A DNA stretch of 64,000 nucleotides, from positions 868,001 through 932,000 of the forward strand of contig NC_084890.1 of NCBI RefSeq assembly GCF_958979055.1, read 5' to 3'. The notes beneath the pieces are model-generated. The model had not been told where the DNA came from. It did not search any database and worked only from the letters and a program-made list of their open reading frames with translations. This DNA comes from Alnus glutinosa (Eukaryota > Streptophyta > Magnoliopsida > Fagales > Betulaceae). The position numbers were made by a program, and so were the translations under genes. This document shows, in pieces, positions 23,423 through 35,997 of this stretch. Each line of letters starts with the position of its first letter. The first letter of the stretch is position 1.

Positions 23423-23812
23423 GATGTATTTTCTGGTGGAAGTGATACTTCATCTGTCACAACAGAGTGGGCTATGTCAGAAATGATGAAAAACCCTAGA
23501 GTGCTGGAGAAGGGACAAGCAGAGGTAAGAGAAGCCTTAAAAGGGAAGAAAAAAATCCATGAGAAAGACCTTCGGAATCTAAGTTACTTAAAGTCAGTGA
23601 TCAACGAAACTCTAAGGTTTCACCCTTCTGCTCCTTTGTTACTCCCAAGAGAATGTAGAGAGCCATGCGAAATTAATGGATATGAGATACCCGTCAAAAC
23701 CAAAGTCGTCATAAATGCATGGGACATTGGAAGAGATCCTGCATATTGGCACGATGCAGAAAGTTTTATACCAGAGAGATTTGCTTCTTTTAGTCCTTCA
23801 CTTTCCCTTTGA
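23423..23812 (+). pseudogene. P450 exon 2 with heme-loop deletion
   Basis: Starts after an intact AG acceptor with [11 protein letters not shown], runs through ETLR and SFIPERFAS, and then jumps to the C-terminal FSPSLSL and a TGA at 23810-23812. The roughly 230 bp that would encode the [10 protein letters not shown] loop are deleted at a short homology, yet the frame stays open. Without the heme Cys the product cannot be a P450. There is no exon 1. It is closest to 6650-7274 and 59168-58545. Confidence 0.92.
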
Positions 23813-25589
23813 GTCATTATCATTGCGGTGGCTTTGAACCTAAAACCGATGCTCTAAGAAATTAGTATTGTCTTCTTTATAATAAGTTAATTAGTAGTAA
23901 TTAAGAATGATAATTTGTGGGATGGTTGGTTGGACGTTCAAGAGAATTAAGTATAGATTCTCCCTTCACTCTTTGATTCTATGTACTTAACAATAAGTCC
24001 ACACTAGCCGTTCAATATCTTTGCATCGATTTATTCAAACGTCTGCTGTGTGGAAATGTGAGGCAAAAAAGAAGCCCATAACTATTGTTTAACTTGTTCA
24101 ACAGTTTTGCTATAATACCAGACATCTAAATAACTTGGAGCTGAACATTTGTTAAAAAGACTACTTGATGCTTATCTCAATCGTAATAAATCATCATCGA
24201 TCAGATGATAGCTAGGTGTGGACTCATTTGTTATGTTTTTAATCCTCGGTACCGTGCCAACTTTGTCGGGAAGAGATAAATATTCTGGATAGACCATATA
24301 AGATAAACTATAACATTTACGTATACAAATGTGTTTTTAGCATGATTTTTTCTGCATTAAACTATAAGTATTGTCATCGGAATTATGCTTCCGTAAACAT
24401 TTTCAGAACAAACCATAACCTTTTAATGAGAGTATAGTAACAGAGCCGATACTTGCCATTTTTTGCAAAATATATACTTATGCATGTCTATGATTCCGCA
24501 AATAAAAGTTGATACTCAAGGCTTATTTCATAACCATTCTTCTAATGATTTATTTACTAAGTCATAGACCTACTCAATAGTTTCCTCTGTCTTGAAATCC
24601 CTTGGTGTGTCGGTAATTACCAGGTTGATTTTGGTTAGAGTTGAGAGGTTCATAAGGATGAAGACGTCAAGCGAATAATCCCTTGGTAATAGGTTTGTTT
24701 AGATTTGATTCAATTTTGGATAACTCTTGCTCTATATTTGATGATAACATTATTTGAGGTTTAATTACTTTTAGATTCTCAGATTTGATATTCTTTCGTA
24801 TTCTCATTTTCTTTCACTCTAATTAGTTCACAAATGGAGTTTCTACTAGGCAATTACCTATTAATTGTTCTAAAGGTATTGACAATAACTCTCCAAGTTA
24901 ATTAAAATCATTATCTAATTTTGGGAGCATTACAAATTAGGAGCCACGCACGGTTGCCACAATACAACACAATTATTATTATTATTATTACTATTATTAT
25001 TATTATTTTTAAGTGATTTGAGTTTTGTAATTGGTTTTGAAAGATGTACATGTTAGCAGTGGCAGTGGGACTGCATCTGAAAATTTGTTTGGTTAACTAA
25101 TTTTGAGAAGAGTTTTCAGAGTTTGAGATGTGACTAGAATTTTACAACATTTTACCAAATACTCACTAGTTCATGACTATCATCTTGATGATCATATTCT
25201 AAGATGCATAAGATTGTACTTCATACAAGTTATAATACTTGACATAACTTGTTTAGACACAAATTTCTTTTTATCATTCTTCCCATAATTGGAAGAACTC
25301 ACCAAAATGTTCAAACTTTTCTTTCCTTCCATGAATGTCCAAACCAACCATCCCACAAATGATCATTCTTTATAACGACTAACTTATTATTAAGATAATA
25401 AGCTTTGTTTGATATTAACACTCTGTTTTTGTAGTTTTTATTTTTTTAAATATGTAAACTCAGAACACTTTTTTTTTATAATAATAATAAATAAAAAAAA
25501 AATCATCTGAAAAGCTTGACAAATGAAGATAATTTCTAGACCATCTTCCGAGTAATTTTTAGGTTCAAAGCTCCCATACTGATAATGCC
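23813..25589. repeat. Spacer between convergent P450 loci
   Basis: This is the 3'-flank of block W (to about 24600), then sequence shared with about 57770-56711 in inverted orientation. It includes an (ATT)n run near 24972-25007. No gene. Confidence 0.7.
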
Positions 25590-27745
25590 TCAATGGGTAT
25601 GTGAAGGACTAAAAGAAGTAGGGATCAAATGCAAGTAGTTTTTCCTTTTGACAACTACACCAAAGACTTCAATCATATCCAGATCCTCTGGTTTCAACCT
25701 GCCCGGGAGTTTCCAATCAAATTGGTATAGTAGTTGAGCAAGAGGAATCTCCACATTGGCTACACCAAATAATACTCCTGGGCACATCCTCCTTCCTGCC
25801 CCAAAAGGGATATATTCAAAGTAAGTCCCTTTAAAATCAATTGAACTATTATCAAATCTCTCAGGTATAAAACTCTCAACATCATGCCAATATGCAGGAT
25901 CTCTTCCAATTGCCCACGCATTTATAATGACTTTGGTTTTGATGGGTATTTCATAGCCATCAATTGAGCATGGCTCCCTGCATTCTCTTGGAAGTAACAA
26001 AGAAACAGGAGGGTGTAGCCTTAGTGTTTCTCTGATTACTAACTTCAAATAACTTAGATTCTGAAGATCTTTCTCATGGAATTTTTTCTTTCCTTTGAAG
26101 ACTTGTCTTATTTCAGCTTGTGCCTTCTCCAACACTCTAGGGTTTCTCATCATTTCCGACATAGCCCATTCCACTGTGGTTGATGAAGTATCACTTCCAC
26201 CGGCAAAAATGTCCTGAAAAAAAAAATTGAAAATTTAGAATAGTGGTTAATTGATTATATTCATAAATTTTTATAAGCTTAATCTTTTTTCACAACTAAA
26301 ATTTAACATAGTATGAAAACAATAATTATGTGTTCAAAGTTTAACTCATATTATTTCAGCTTCCATTTAAGTTAAAAATTTCACGGTGTGAAAGTACTAT
26401 TTTTTCTCAAATTCTTGACAGCAAAAGGAACATTTCTATTTATTTTTTAATCTAAGTGACAAAATAAAGATTCGATAAGAGTCTTTTCATAGATTATGAA
26501 TTATAATCCTAAGGCTACTAGAAAATCTTAAAGAGCATATAAAACAAATCCTAAACTTTCCAGAAAAATCCACGATCATAGAAGTAAAAAAGTTAATAGG
26601 AAAACCCAAAAAGTAAAAAGTCATAATATAATTAGAAAAACCTGATTCTTTTTTTTTTTTTTTAAAAAAAATAAAATAAAATCCTAGCCATCATATAAAT
26701 TTTCCTGCATCGATCTGTTAATGGAACAGAACACCACTTTTGGGACAACACTGATTTATCAAGAAACTGTTACAGATTCTTTTTAATTGGAGAAAAATAT
26801 GATGATGACAACAGATCGAAGTGACTTAACCCAATGATTATATATAGCAGGAATACTAACCAAAATGACGCCCTTGATGTTGTTGGTTGTGATTGGGTAC
26901 TCAAGTGTACCACTTTTCTGAAGGCCTAAAAGGACGTCAACAAGATCTTCTTGATCTGCTGATGCACTCATCATCTGGTTCTCCGTGTGATCATGGATGA
27001 TGTTCTCCAGGATCTTGTCCAGCTTCAAATGAATCTTCTCTAGCTTAGCTATCGTCGCACGACTAAACATATGAACAACTTTCTGTGAAGGGAGTAAATC
27101 AGCCAACTCAAAGCCTCCTGCCAAGGATATTATTTCTTGGACCAATGATAGAAATTCATCTCGGTCTTTGCATTTGTTACCGAATGCTGCTCTACATATA
27201 ATAGTAGTCGTCAAAGTGAAAATATGTTCACTAAAATTGATTGGAGATCCTGAAGATGAGTGGATGGACTCAATGAGATTATGAACTTCTTCTTCTCGAA
27301 GAGAAGAGAAGGATTGGACCCTCTTGGCACTTAAGAGTTCCAACACGCAGACTTTTCTCATTTGCCTCCAGTAATCACAATATGGAGAAAAGGCAATGTC
27401 TGAGCCACCGTAGGTCATAATTTTAGCCGCAAGAAATAGTGGCCTTGACGCAAAGGCAAGGTCATGTGTCTTCATGAACTCACTGGCCATCCTGGGGGAA
27501 GATACCACAAGTGTAGAAACTTCACCCAGTTGAAGATGCATGAGGGGTCCATATTTCCTGGCTAGTTCTCTTAGAGCATGGTGTGGTAGTGATCCTATCA
27601 AGTTGTGCAAGTTTCCTATAAGAGGTAACTTCCATGGCCCTGGAGGCAATTTCTGAACTTTGGATTTTTTACATACTTTTAACAGCCAAACCAAAGAGAG
27701 GAAAAGAATGAAAGTGGTGAGAGCCAAGGGATATTGCAGCACCAT
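25590..27745 (-). CDS. Cytochrome P450, CYP71 clan (CYP71D-like), intact
   Basis: On the minus strand exon 1 is 27745-26861, the intron 26860-26214 (647 bp, GT-AG), and exon 2 26213-25590, giving 502 aa. The start is the ATG at 27745; the codon before it is GTG. Motifs are an N-terminal anchor (residues 3-23), the PPGP hinge at 34-37, WRQMR at 126-130, AGGSDTS at 299-305, ETLR at 357-360, PERF at 412-415, and [10 protein letters not shown] at 432-441 with heme Cys439. Compared with relatives it has one extra residue (SRATIAK) in the F-G region. It is an ER-bound monooxygenase of unknown substrate. Its inverted twin at 47497-49643 is dead. It sits head-to-head with the spacer of the second 9-kb block. 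Confidence 0.95.
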
Positions 27746-27803
27746 CACAGAAAGGAGAGAAACAAGTGATTGTTCTACAAATTTCTTTCACTAACTTTTC
27801 AAA

Positions 27804-27809
27804 TTTATA
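27804..27809 (-). promoter_or_regulatory. TATA box of minus-strand P450
   Basis: TATAAA on the minus strand, 59 bp before the ATG, in the CACTATAAATTTG context shared with the plus-strand genes. Confidence 0.65.
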
Positions 27810-28036
27810 GTGCTAGCTAGCTAGTGTTATATTAGTTGGATCCCTCCCATCAGCCAGTTGGTAAAACATTGACTTTTTTTTGGTGCGCGCAAAGATCGAT
27901 ATATATAGTTTACTAGTGGACTATCACGTACAATTAATATTGCATCCCTAAACATGGAGAAAATTTAATCATTCGACTATTCTAAAAATTGGCCGGGCCG
28001 GGAGAGCAAATAATTGTTTTCTTTTACCTTCTAATA

Positions 28037-29313
28037 TGATGCTTAATTAATTTAAGGGCGTGTCTCATTCGTGATAATGAAAAGGCATAATTTCATAATT
28101 TTTTTTTTGAATGGGCATAATTTCATAATTAATTTAAGGGCGTGTCTCATTCGTGATAATGAAAAGGCATATATAATTTCATAATTAATTTTAGGTAGGA
28201 AAAAAAATAATTCGAGAACCGTTTGGAGAAAACCGATCGACTGGTCAATGGGACATAGAGGCCATGCATGAACTAACTGTTGGTTATTCCATAATGATAT
28301 GATTATAATTATTTAGTATTTTTCGCTCGTCCTAGAGTCCAAGAAAGACTATATATCCTTAGATGTTATAGTTTAATAAAGAGTTAGATTCCTTTCTTAT
28401 TAGATTTGTCCTAATCCTAGATGTCAAGACTTAATTAACCTATTATGTTCAACCATAATATATTGTTTCTCTACTTAAATGTGAGCTATCAATAAGAAAA
28501 GTATGAATTTATTATTTTAGAATATAGTTTACTGTGTTTTGAAGGTCAAGACTCCCTCGAAGTAGTCATTGAAGATTACGGCTCTCTCAAAGTAACCGAT
28601 TTATCCTTTCATGTGTTTTGTTATTAGTGAGTTCGCATCAAGTACTGAAGGGGGTGACTTATGGGCTGGATTAAAGAACTGATATGTGAGTAAAGCCGCT
28701 AAAAGAGAAATGACCACCATGGGGTCAGTGTTAATAGAGTGAGCCACCGTGAACGTCAGCTGCGGAAGCGTGGTAGTATGTTACAATTCTTATATCCGAC
28801 ATTTGTTAAGTTTAGTATTAACCGTGTGTGTATAAGCTATTGGGCATCTGAGCTTGTATGATGATTTTTAAGAGTGAGTTTTACCCAAAATTTGTCTCAT
28901 TCACTTGGAATCATCTCTTGCCATATTCTTTCATTTAGAATAATCATATTAAGGTCTTGCCATCTTCCTCATTTAGAATTACGTAGATTATAATAACATG
29001 CATTTCTAAAAAATTAATAAAGATATATTTTAATATTTCTACAAAATATATTTTTAAATCACATTGGATTTAAAAATACAAAAAATACAAAAAAAAAAAC
29101 AATTATTTAAAATATGGCAACCATATTTATGCATGATATGGAATAGTCATACAGAAAATTCCAATAAAAAGATTCACATGGAATAATCACACAAAAATCC
29201 AAAAAAGATTAGTGGGGAAAACAGTTCATACCATTCATATTCAAACGCTTAATATAAATAGAAAAAAAAAATGCTTAATATAAATAACAGTTGGAATAAA
29301 ATACCAAAAAGAA
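28037..29313. repeat. Spacer of 9-kb block X, copy 2
   Basis: Direct repeat of 8581-9839, including the tandemly doubled GGGCGTGTCTCATTCGTG unit at 28049-28190. No gene. Confidence 0.75.
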
Positions 29314-29492
29314 TGTTGTGGCCCAATGGTTAGTGTGTACGTTGCTCCTGAGCACATATAGAGGGTTCTTCATTTCTTTTTCGTTTTTTCTTAAAGCTGG
29401 GTCAGGCCCAATCGGTTCATGCCTAACAACAGGCCTAGTGAGTAATTAGCCTGCTGAGCTCAATGGGTCCGCTGGACTTGGGCTAGCCAATA

Positions 29493-29534
<42 letters not shown>
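29314..29534 (+). mobile_element. tRNA-related SINE candidate, copy 2
   Basis: Duplicate of 9840-10029 with the same A-box-like segment. The T-tail has grown to about 38 bp (29497-29534). Confidence 0.45.
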
Positions 29535-29541
<7 letters not shown>

Positions 29542-29566
29542 AAGACCTATATTTTTTTAAGAGTTC

Positions 29567-30109
29567 TGTAACAACATAAGGAAAAGCGCTAGCCACATCT
29601 GCGCTATCACCCTAAAAGGACTAGTCAATTTGAAACTTTCCCTAGAATCACTTATAAAGCCCAGTTTCACCTAGTAACTAGGCAATGTGGGACTTAGCAG
29701 CCATGAGTATCTTTAAAAACTACTAACTCTATGTGAACTATTGATCTCTTCCCAATATGGGACCGGAGTGTTACAAAAGTTATTGGGAGTGAGTCGTTAC
29801 AAATGGTATCAGAGCCATTGCCCAGCCTGAGATGGTGGGAGCGTGCACAAGCCCACTGAGGGACGCTGGGTCCAAAGAGGGGGTGATTGTGACGTCCCAC
29901 ATCGCCTGGGAATGAGGATATGCTTATATGTATAAATGTACAATTTATGACATAACGCGTTTTAAAGCCGTGATGGTTATGAACCTATCAAAACTCTGCA
30001 GTTAAGCGTGCTTCTGCGAGAGCAATCCCAAGATGGGTGACCTCCTGGAAAGTCTGGTTTGAGGAGCTAAAAGTGGACAATATTGTGTCATTGGGAGTGA
30101 GTCGTTACA
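29567..30109 (+). mobile_element. Cassandra-like TRIM with 5S-rRNA-derived LTR
   Basis: A 543-bp insertion absent from the parallel site near 10068. Flanks repeat AGTTC / AGTTG (29562-29566 and 30110-30114). The primer site TGGTATCAGAGCC (29804-29816) follows a left LTR end (GTGAGTCGTTACA). A 222-bp right LTR (29888-30109) starts TGTGACGTCC and ends with the same GTGAGTCGTTACA. That right LTR contains a 5S-rRNA-like stretch at about 29981-30056. This combination is the hallmark of Cassandra TRIMs. The left LTR is not equivalent: 29567-29775 is a different, TGTAAC...GTTACA-bounded sequence lacking the 5S part. No protein is encoded. Confidence 0.82.
29981..30056 (+). ncRNA. 5S-rRNA-like segment in a Cassandra-type LTR
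   Basis: Includes TGCAGTTAAGCGTGCTTC (box A region) and GATGGGTGACCTCCTGG (box C region), matching the 3' two thirds of plant 5S rRNA with a few changes. It is part of an LTR, so it is not a functional 5S gene. In Cassandra elements this region can drive pol III transcription. Confidence 0.78.
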
Positions 30110-30149
30110 AGTTGGGCTTTTGGGCCGGGCCTAAGCGGGTTGAAAAGCC

Positions 30150-31520
30150 TTCTCGGAGCCCATACACATTGATCTGAAAATCTTTTTCCTTCTCCCACCA
30201 CTGCCCTCCCCTCTTCAACCCAATACTTGCAAAATCTCAATTTGCATGACTTCACACATTTTATCAAATTCATTTTGTGAAGTTCAAACCTATCGCGCTC
30301 GCCTAAATGGTCAAGTTACATATGCAACAAAATCGTATCATCATTATCTGATTCTAACAAAATTGATGCTGCAACTCCACCTGTAATTGCGTTCTCAAGT
30401 AACTTATACAAATTGTCAATTTTCTTATCTTTCATTACCATTAAAGCACATTTAGCTATTTTCTTAACTCCACAGCACCTTTAGCCCAAAGAATCCAATG
30501 TGCTTAAGGATATCAAATCTTTCTTAAGGTCAGGAACATATCTAACATTCGTAATTATCCTAAATCCTAATAACCCTATCAAACATCCTGAATTTTATGG
30601 TATATATTGGTACCTATTCTAATAGCCTTAAACCTAGTATCATCACCTATCAGAACAGTATCAGTAGTACATGATTTAAATGCCTCAAATCACTGCCTAT
30701 GTAGACATATATGATATGAGCAAGTAAAGTCCAAAATCCAAAAATTTATGAAAGAACCTATACTTGAATAAACTGTGAAAAGATTTGCGTTAACCTTATT
30801 GTCATTGGACTTGTCATTAGCAACATTGACTAAATTTTTGCAAAAAAAATCTGATTTTATTTTATTTTTTAATTTTCTAAATCTTGTTTCACCTCCCTGC
30901 AAAATCTTTCGTAGGGCCATTTCTTATTACACTAATAGCACTCCACATATTTTTCATCTCAGTAAGATTCTTCGTCATTTGCTGAATGTGACTTATACCA
31001 AGACTTACTATCTATGCCATTAATCATTATTCCCCTTAGGCTTATCTTTTCCACACTTTGGCTCAAAGCTCAGCATAAGCCCATCAATCTAATCAATTAC
31101 AAGTTTTCTTCTTGTCTTATGTGACAAGAGAGTTCCACTCACCTTGATCTTCCAACTCCAACTTTTCTTCCCCATACACACTAAAAAAAATTCATAATAT
31201 GCGGCATTTTAAAAACGCAGCCGATAAGGAAAATATCGTTAAGTGTATAAAAATAAAAAAATAAATAATAAAAAAAAATGTAATACAAAATAATAAAAAT
31301 TACTGAAGTCAAAAAGTACCCAATACAACTAAATTGCATTCTCACAATTCTCTGATCCTAACACGTGCCGAGAAAATAATTAAGCTGCATGCATGTATTA
31401 CAAAAGAGTAGAACACATGTATTTCTTTTTATAGATAAGGACACGTGAATTTCAAATCGGTCTCCATTCAACTCCAAATTCAAGTCGTCAGAAGATTCTG
31501 TAGAAAGGTTAAATTAATGG
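30150..31520 (-). pseudogene. Decayed copia gag-protease remnant, copy 2
   Basis: Direct-repeat copy of 10150-12065. A WILDFTCSYHICLHR protease-like piece lies near 30735-30693 on the minus strand, then gag-like pieces to about 31170, with a large deletion around 31240-31270 that removes most of the gag and the primer site. LTR-like sequence follows to about 31520. Confidence 0.65.
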
Positions 31521-32763
31521 CCCATCGTGACATGATATGAAATTTATTCTTACACTAGCCGTTGATATCTTATTAAATTTATTGATATCAATTTATTCAA
31601 GCAACTGCACCGTTGAAATGTGGGATGATAGGCGTCGCATTAATGTGTGGTCTATACCAAATTGGGAAGGTGGGAGAAGAACAGAGAAAATTATAGCCCA
31701 TGTACGTGTATCCCAAACATAGTCTCACAAATTTAATAAGATATAACAACTTGAATCCGGATGTGGTCTAAATTTACACGCAGCATCGATCCAATAAGAG
31801 TTGGACACATGCATCAGCTTAATTCAAACACAAAAGATGATAGCCCACCCATGGTGGCCGGGTAGATGCACTGTTGCCCATTCCAGAAACCACCGGATCT
31901 ACCAAGACCCGCTTTCTCCGCTAAACACTACTGCCTAAATTAGCCAAAGGTCACCGTCCTGCCTTCTCCCATGTATAAAGGCCTTGTTTCGCAAATGAGG
32001 AAACAGAACAGAATATTGGGTTGTTAATGTTGAATTAGTAAAAAGTGATATATGTGATGTAGAGTAAAAAGAATTTGTATAGAAAAATTAAAAAGTTTTG
32101 TATTATAGTGAATTTTTTTATTTGAATAATAATAAAAAATGATTAATGTGAGAAAGCAAGAAAAAATGATGTGATTAGTGGCAAGCACTATCGGGCCTGT
32201 ACTGGCCTTTGCCAAACATCGCCAAAGTCCCTGGTCAAGATTTCTATGAGAAGCCATACTCCCAAGGATTTTTTGGGCCACCAAACGGATCGTAGAGATA
32301 GAGTAAAAATGGGTTTCATGGCTTCTTAGAGAAATCAAGATCAGGGGATTTTATGAATTGGATTTCTTCTTTAATTTACTTGTGATTTCTCACATCCTGT
32401 TGGCATTAACTTTTGGGGATGAATTTACTTTTATTAGTTTACCCACCAAGGATTTCTCACATGCATCGTGATTTTCCTTTCAACTATATATCAAGTTTAA
32501 TATGATGAGAGTATATATATATATATATATCAAGCCGGAAATTCATTTGGAGATATGAGCAACAATGTTAAAATTGGCAGAATTCCGTCAATTCCTTTTA
32601 GAAGCGCCGAAATCCAAATTCTTATTCTTGATTTATTCTTCTACAAAATCCCATTTTCACTGCTTTCTCAACTATCTGTTTGTTTGCTGAGAAAATCCTT
32701 AGGAGAGTGGCTTCTCAGCTAAATTGATGCCGGTGTAGGTGGATCTTGTGGTTTTTGGAATAT
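31521..32763. other. Far-upstream region of second P450 twin, no gene
   Basis: Parallel to 12620-13691, with a (TA)n run at about 32513-32530. One extra stretch (about 31987-32225) is missing from the first copy. It contains no recognisable coding sequence and looks like an insertion of unknown type. Confidence 0.5.
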
Positions 32764-32771
32764 TGGGCAAC

Positions 32772-32991
32772 CAGGGACGGAACTAGAAGTTTTTATGGGC
32801 AGGGGCCAATGGCCAAATTTTTTTCTTGGTAGGGCTAATAGGCTATATTTTTATTTTTTACCTTATATTTTTAAATTCTTTTTAGAGTTTTTTTTTTCCC
32901 ACTTTATAATTTTATTTTATTTTTTAAGGAAATCTGTGGGGTGGGGGGGGGGGACCATGGCCCCTGCCAGCCCCCCCTCCCTCCATCCCTG
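32772..32991. mobile_element. hAT-type MITE, copy 2
   Basis: Ends CAGGGACGGA and TCCATCCCTG are near-perfect inverted repeats, flanked by a perfect 8-bp duplication TGGGCAAC (32764-32771 and 32992-32999). The inverted spacer copy near 37300 has a single TGGGCAAC and no insertion. Non-coding. Confidence 0.87.
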
Positions 32992-33392
32992 TGGGCAACG
33001 ATGCATCGACAAACGTTGGGTTGGCTAATTCAGTGTTTTCGTAATTATTTTACTTTGTGTTTTAAGCTTATGTGTCCAATTCTTATTGGATACCGTAAAT
33101 AAGTGGGTTTACATTATATCCGGATGAGAAATGATTGTTGTACAACTTTAACAACTTTGTTTCAAACTAATTATTGGATCTGTTTTCTTACATATATGTG
33201 GGTCTTAAATATCTAATGGTTGATCTAAAAAAAAAGTGGTAAGAGTGGCACACGAGTCGTTGTACGAAAGTTGTAAAGGTAATATATCTCCATTCGAATA
33301 ATAGGGGCTCTCATTTAATAATAATTTTAAAAAATAAAAATATGGGAAAAGAACAAAGAAAAAAAAATAAGAATAATTTCTAAGAGTAATAT

Positions 33393-33718
33393 TTACTGCA
33401 CAACATTTATACACTATTTGTACAACAAAGCTGACATGAAAATTGTTGCACAACATTACACACTTTGTTAAAAACTTGAAAATAATTTACACGTTAACTT
33501 TGTGGGGAATGCTAAGCATTCCAAATTTTTTTCCTAAAAGTTGGTTCCCAAATGATGTGTCACAACCTCATATGATCTATCATTTTGAAAAATGTGTCAC
33601 AATCTCATGGGATTATGACATATCATTTAGGAACCAACTTTTGAGAAAAAAATTTGGAATGTTTAGCATTTCTATAACTTTGTTGTACAAAACATGTACA
33701 AATATTCTGCGGCAAACA
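33393..33718. mobile_element. Foldback element hosting a nested MITE, copy 2
   Basis: Parallel to 14286-14590, with the same inverted GTACAACAAAG / CTTTGTTGTAC arms and the nested element at 33504-33674. Confidence 0.6.
33504..33674. mobile_element. Nested Mutator-type MITE, copy 2
   Basis: 171 bp flanked by TAACTTTGT on both sides (33495-33503 and 33675-33683), with inverted ends of about 55 bp (GAATGCTAAGCATTCCAAAT matched by ATTTGGAATGTTTAGCATT). The intact arms are clearer here than in the copy at 14396. Confidence 0.78.
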
Positions 33719-33942
33719 GTACTCAATTTCTAAAACCCTATTATATCACCGGCGTAGACTACACGATATTATACAGATCGGGAGATCAGAAAAGGCATGA
33801 AAAACTGCCCCATACCAAGAAAAACAAAATTAATTTATGTTGCTAGCTTTGACCAGTCACCTAAAACTCATTTCAACGGCAGGTGAAGGAGTACGTAGGA
33901 TATTTGGCTTTTTATTTGCACCAAAAGTCAATGTTTTACCAC

Positions 33943-33948
33943 TATAAA
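33943..33948 (+). promoter_or_regulatory. TATA box of second P450 twin
   Basis: TATAAA 61 bp before the first ATG, in the same context as at 14833. The W-box core on its upstream side is weakened here (TTTGCACC instead of TTTGACC). Confidence 0.65.
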
Positions 33949-34003
33949 TTTGCAACGTTAGTGAAAGAAATTTGTACAACAATCACTTGTTTCTCCCCTT
34001 TCT

Positions 34004-35988
34004 ATGATGATCATGGTGCTCCAATATTCCTGGGCTCTCACCAGTTTCCTTTTTTTCCTCTCTTTGGTTTGGCTGTTAAAGCTATCTAAAAGATCCAAAG
34101 GTCAGAAATTACCTCCGGGGCCATGGAAGTTACCTCTTATAGGAAACTTGCACAACTTTGTAGGATCATCACTAGTACACCGTGCTCTCAGAGAACTAGC
34201 CAGCAAACATGGACCCCTCATGCACCTTCAAATGGGTCAAGTTTCTACACTTGTGGTATCATCCCCCAAGATGGCCAGCAAGTTCATGAAGACGCATGAC
34301 CTTGCATTTGCGTCGAGGCCACTATTTCTAGCCCCTAAAATTATGACCTACGGTGGCTCAGACATTGGCTTTTCTCCATATTGTGATTACTGGAGGCAAA
34401 TGAGAAAAGTCTGTGTGTTGGAACTCCTAAGTGCCAAGAGAGTCCAATCCTTCTCTTCTCTTCGAGTTGAAGAAGTTGATAATCTCATTGAGTCCATCCA
34501 CTCATCTTCAGGATCTCCAATCAATTTTAGTGAGCATATTTCCACCTTAACCACTACTATTTTTTGTAGAGCGGCATTTGGTAGCAAATACAAACACCAA
34601 GATACATTTCTATCATTGACCAAGGAAACAGTCTCCTTGGCAAGTGGGTTTGAGTTGGCTGATTTGTTCCCTTCACAGAAAGTTGTTCATATGTTTAGCG
34701 GGACGAAAGCTAAGCTAGAGAAGATTCATATGAAGATGGACAAGATCCTGGAGGACATCATTCATGAGCACAAGGAGAACAAGAAGAGTGCATCAGCAGA
34801 GCAGGAAGATCTTGTTGACGTCCTTTTAGGCCTTCAGAAAAGTGGTACACTTGAGTACCCAATCACAACCAACAACATCAAGGGCGTCATTTTGGTTAGT
34901 ATTTATGCTATAATCCTTGGGTTAAGTCATTTTTGTTGTCATCATCATATCTTTTTTCAATTAAAAAGAATCTGTAACTGTTGCGTCATAAATCACCGCT
35001 ATCCCAAAAGTGGTTTCCCGGCCCGTTCCATTAAGCTAGCACTAATGCAGGAAAGGTTTATATGATGGCTAGGAATTTTTTATTATTATTATTATTTTTT
35101 TATGTTTTCTAATTAATTACGACCGTTTTTACTTTTTGGGTTTTCCTATTAACTTTTGTAGAATTTGAGAAAAAAAGTTTCACACAGTTAATTATATATG
35201 TAACTGAAATGGAATGTACGTATATATAATATGAGTTAAAGTCCGAATCCAAAATTATTGCTTTCATAATATGTTAAATTTTAATTGTTTAAAAAGATTA
35301 AGCTTATAAAAATTTACCAAAATAATTAATTAACCATTGTTCTAAAATTTTCAATTTTTTCTAGGACATATTTACTGGAGGAGCAGACACTTCGTCAACC
35401 ACAATAGCATGGGGTATGTCAGAAATAATGAGAAACCCTAGAGTGCTCGAGAAGGTACAAGCTGAGATAAGACAAGCCTGCAAAGGAAAGAAAAAAATCG
35501 ATGAAAAAGACATTCAGAATCTAAGTTACTTGAAGTCAATAATAAAAGAAACTCTAAGGTTACACCCTCCTGCTGCTTTGTTAATGCCAAGAGAATGTAG
35601 AGAAGCATGCGAAGTTGATGGATATAAGATACCCATCAAAACCCAACTCATCATAAATGCATGGGCCATTGGAAGAGATCCAGTATTTTGGCATGATGCA
35701 GAGAGTTTTATACCAGAGAGGTTTGATAGTAGTTCAATTGATTATAAAGGGGCTAACTTTGAATATATCCCTTTTGGGGCAGGAAGGAGGATGTGCCCGG
35801 GAATTTTATTTGGTGTAGCCAATGTGGAACTTCCTCTTGCTCAACTACTATACCAATTTGATTGGAAACTCCCGGGCAATATGAAACCAGAGGATCTAGA
35901 CATGATTGAAAACTTTGGTGGTGTTGTCGCAAGGAAAAACAAATTGCATTTGATTCCTACTTCTTTTAGCCCTTCACGTGCCCTTTGA
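34004..35988 (+). CDS. Cytochrome P450, CYP71 clan (CYP71D-like), intact twin
   Basis: Exon 1 is 34004-34894, the intron 34895-35364 (470 bp), and exon 2 35365-35988, giving 504 aa. It differs from the protein at 14894-16896 at 15 positions (about 97% identity), nine of them in exon 2. Examples are Glu385 to Lys in the GYEIP strand, Ala314 to Gly in helix I, and Leu502 to Arg near the C-terminus. All signatures are kept: PPGP 37-40, WRQMR 130-134, TGGADTS 301-307, ETLR 359-362, PERF 414-417, and heme Cys441 in [10 protein letters not shown]. It arose by the 9-kb direct duplication. It should be an ER-anchored monooxygenase. Whether its substrate differs from the twin's is not visible in the sequence. 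Confidence 0.95.
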
Positions 35989-35997
35989 GGCATTATC

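Noticed and set aside
29981..30056. A functional 5S rRNA gene
   Set aside because: Only part of the 5S sequence is present and it lies inside a retroelement LTR, so it was recorded as LTR-embedded.
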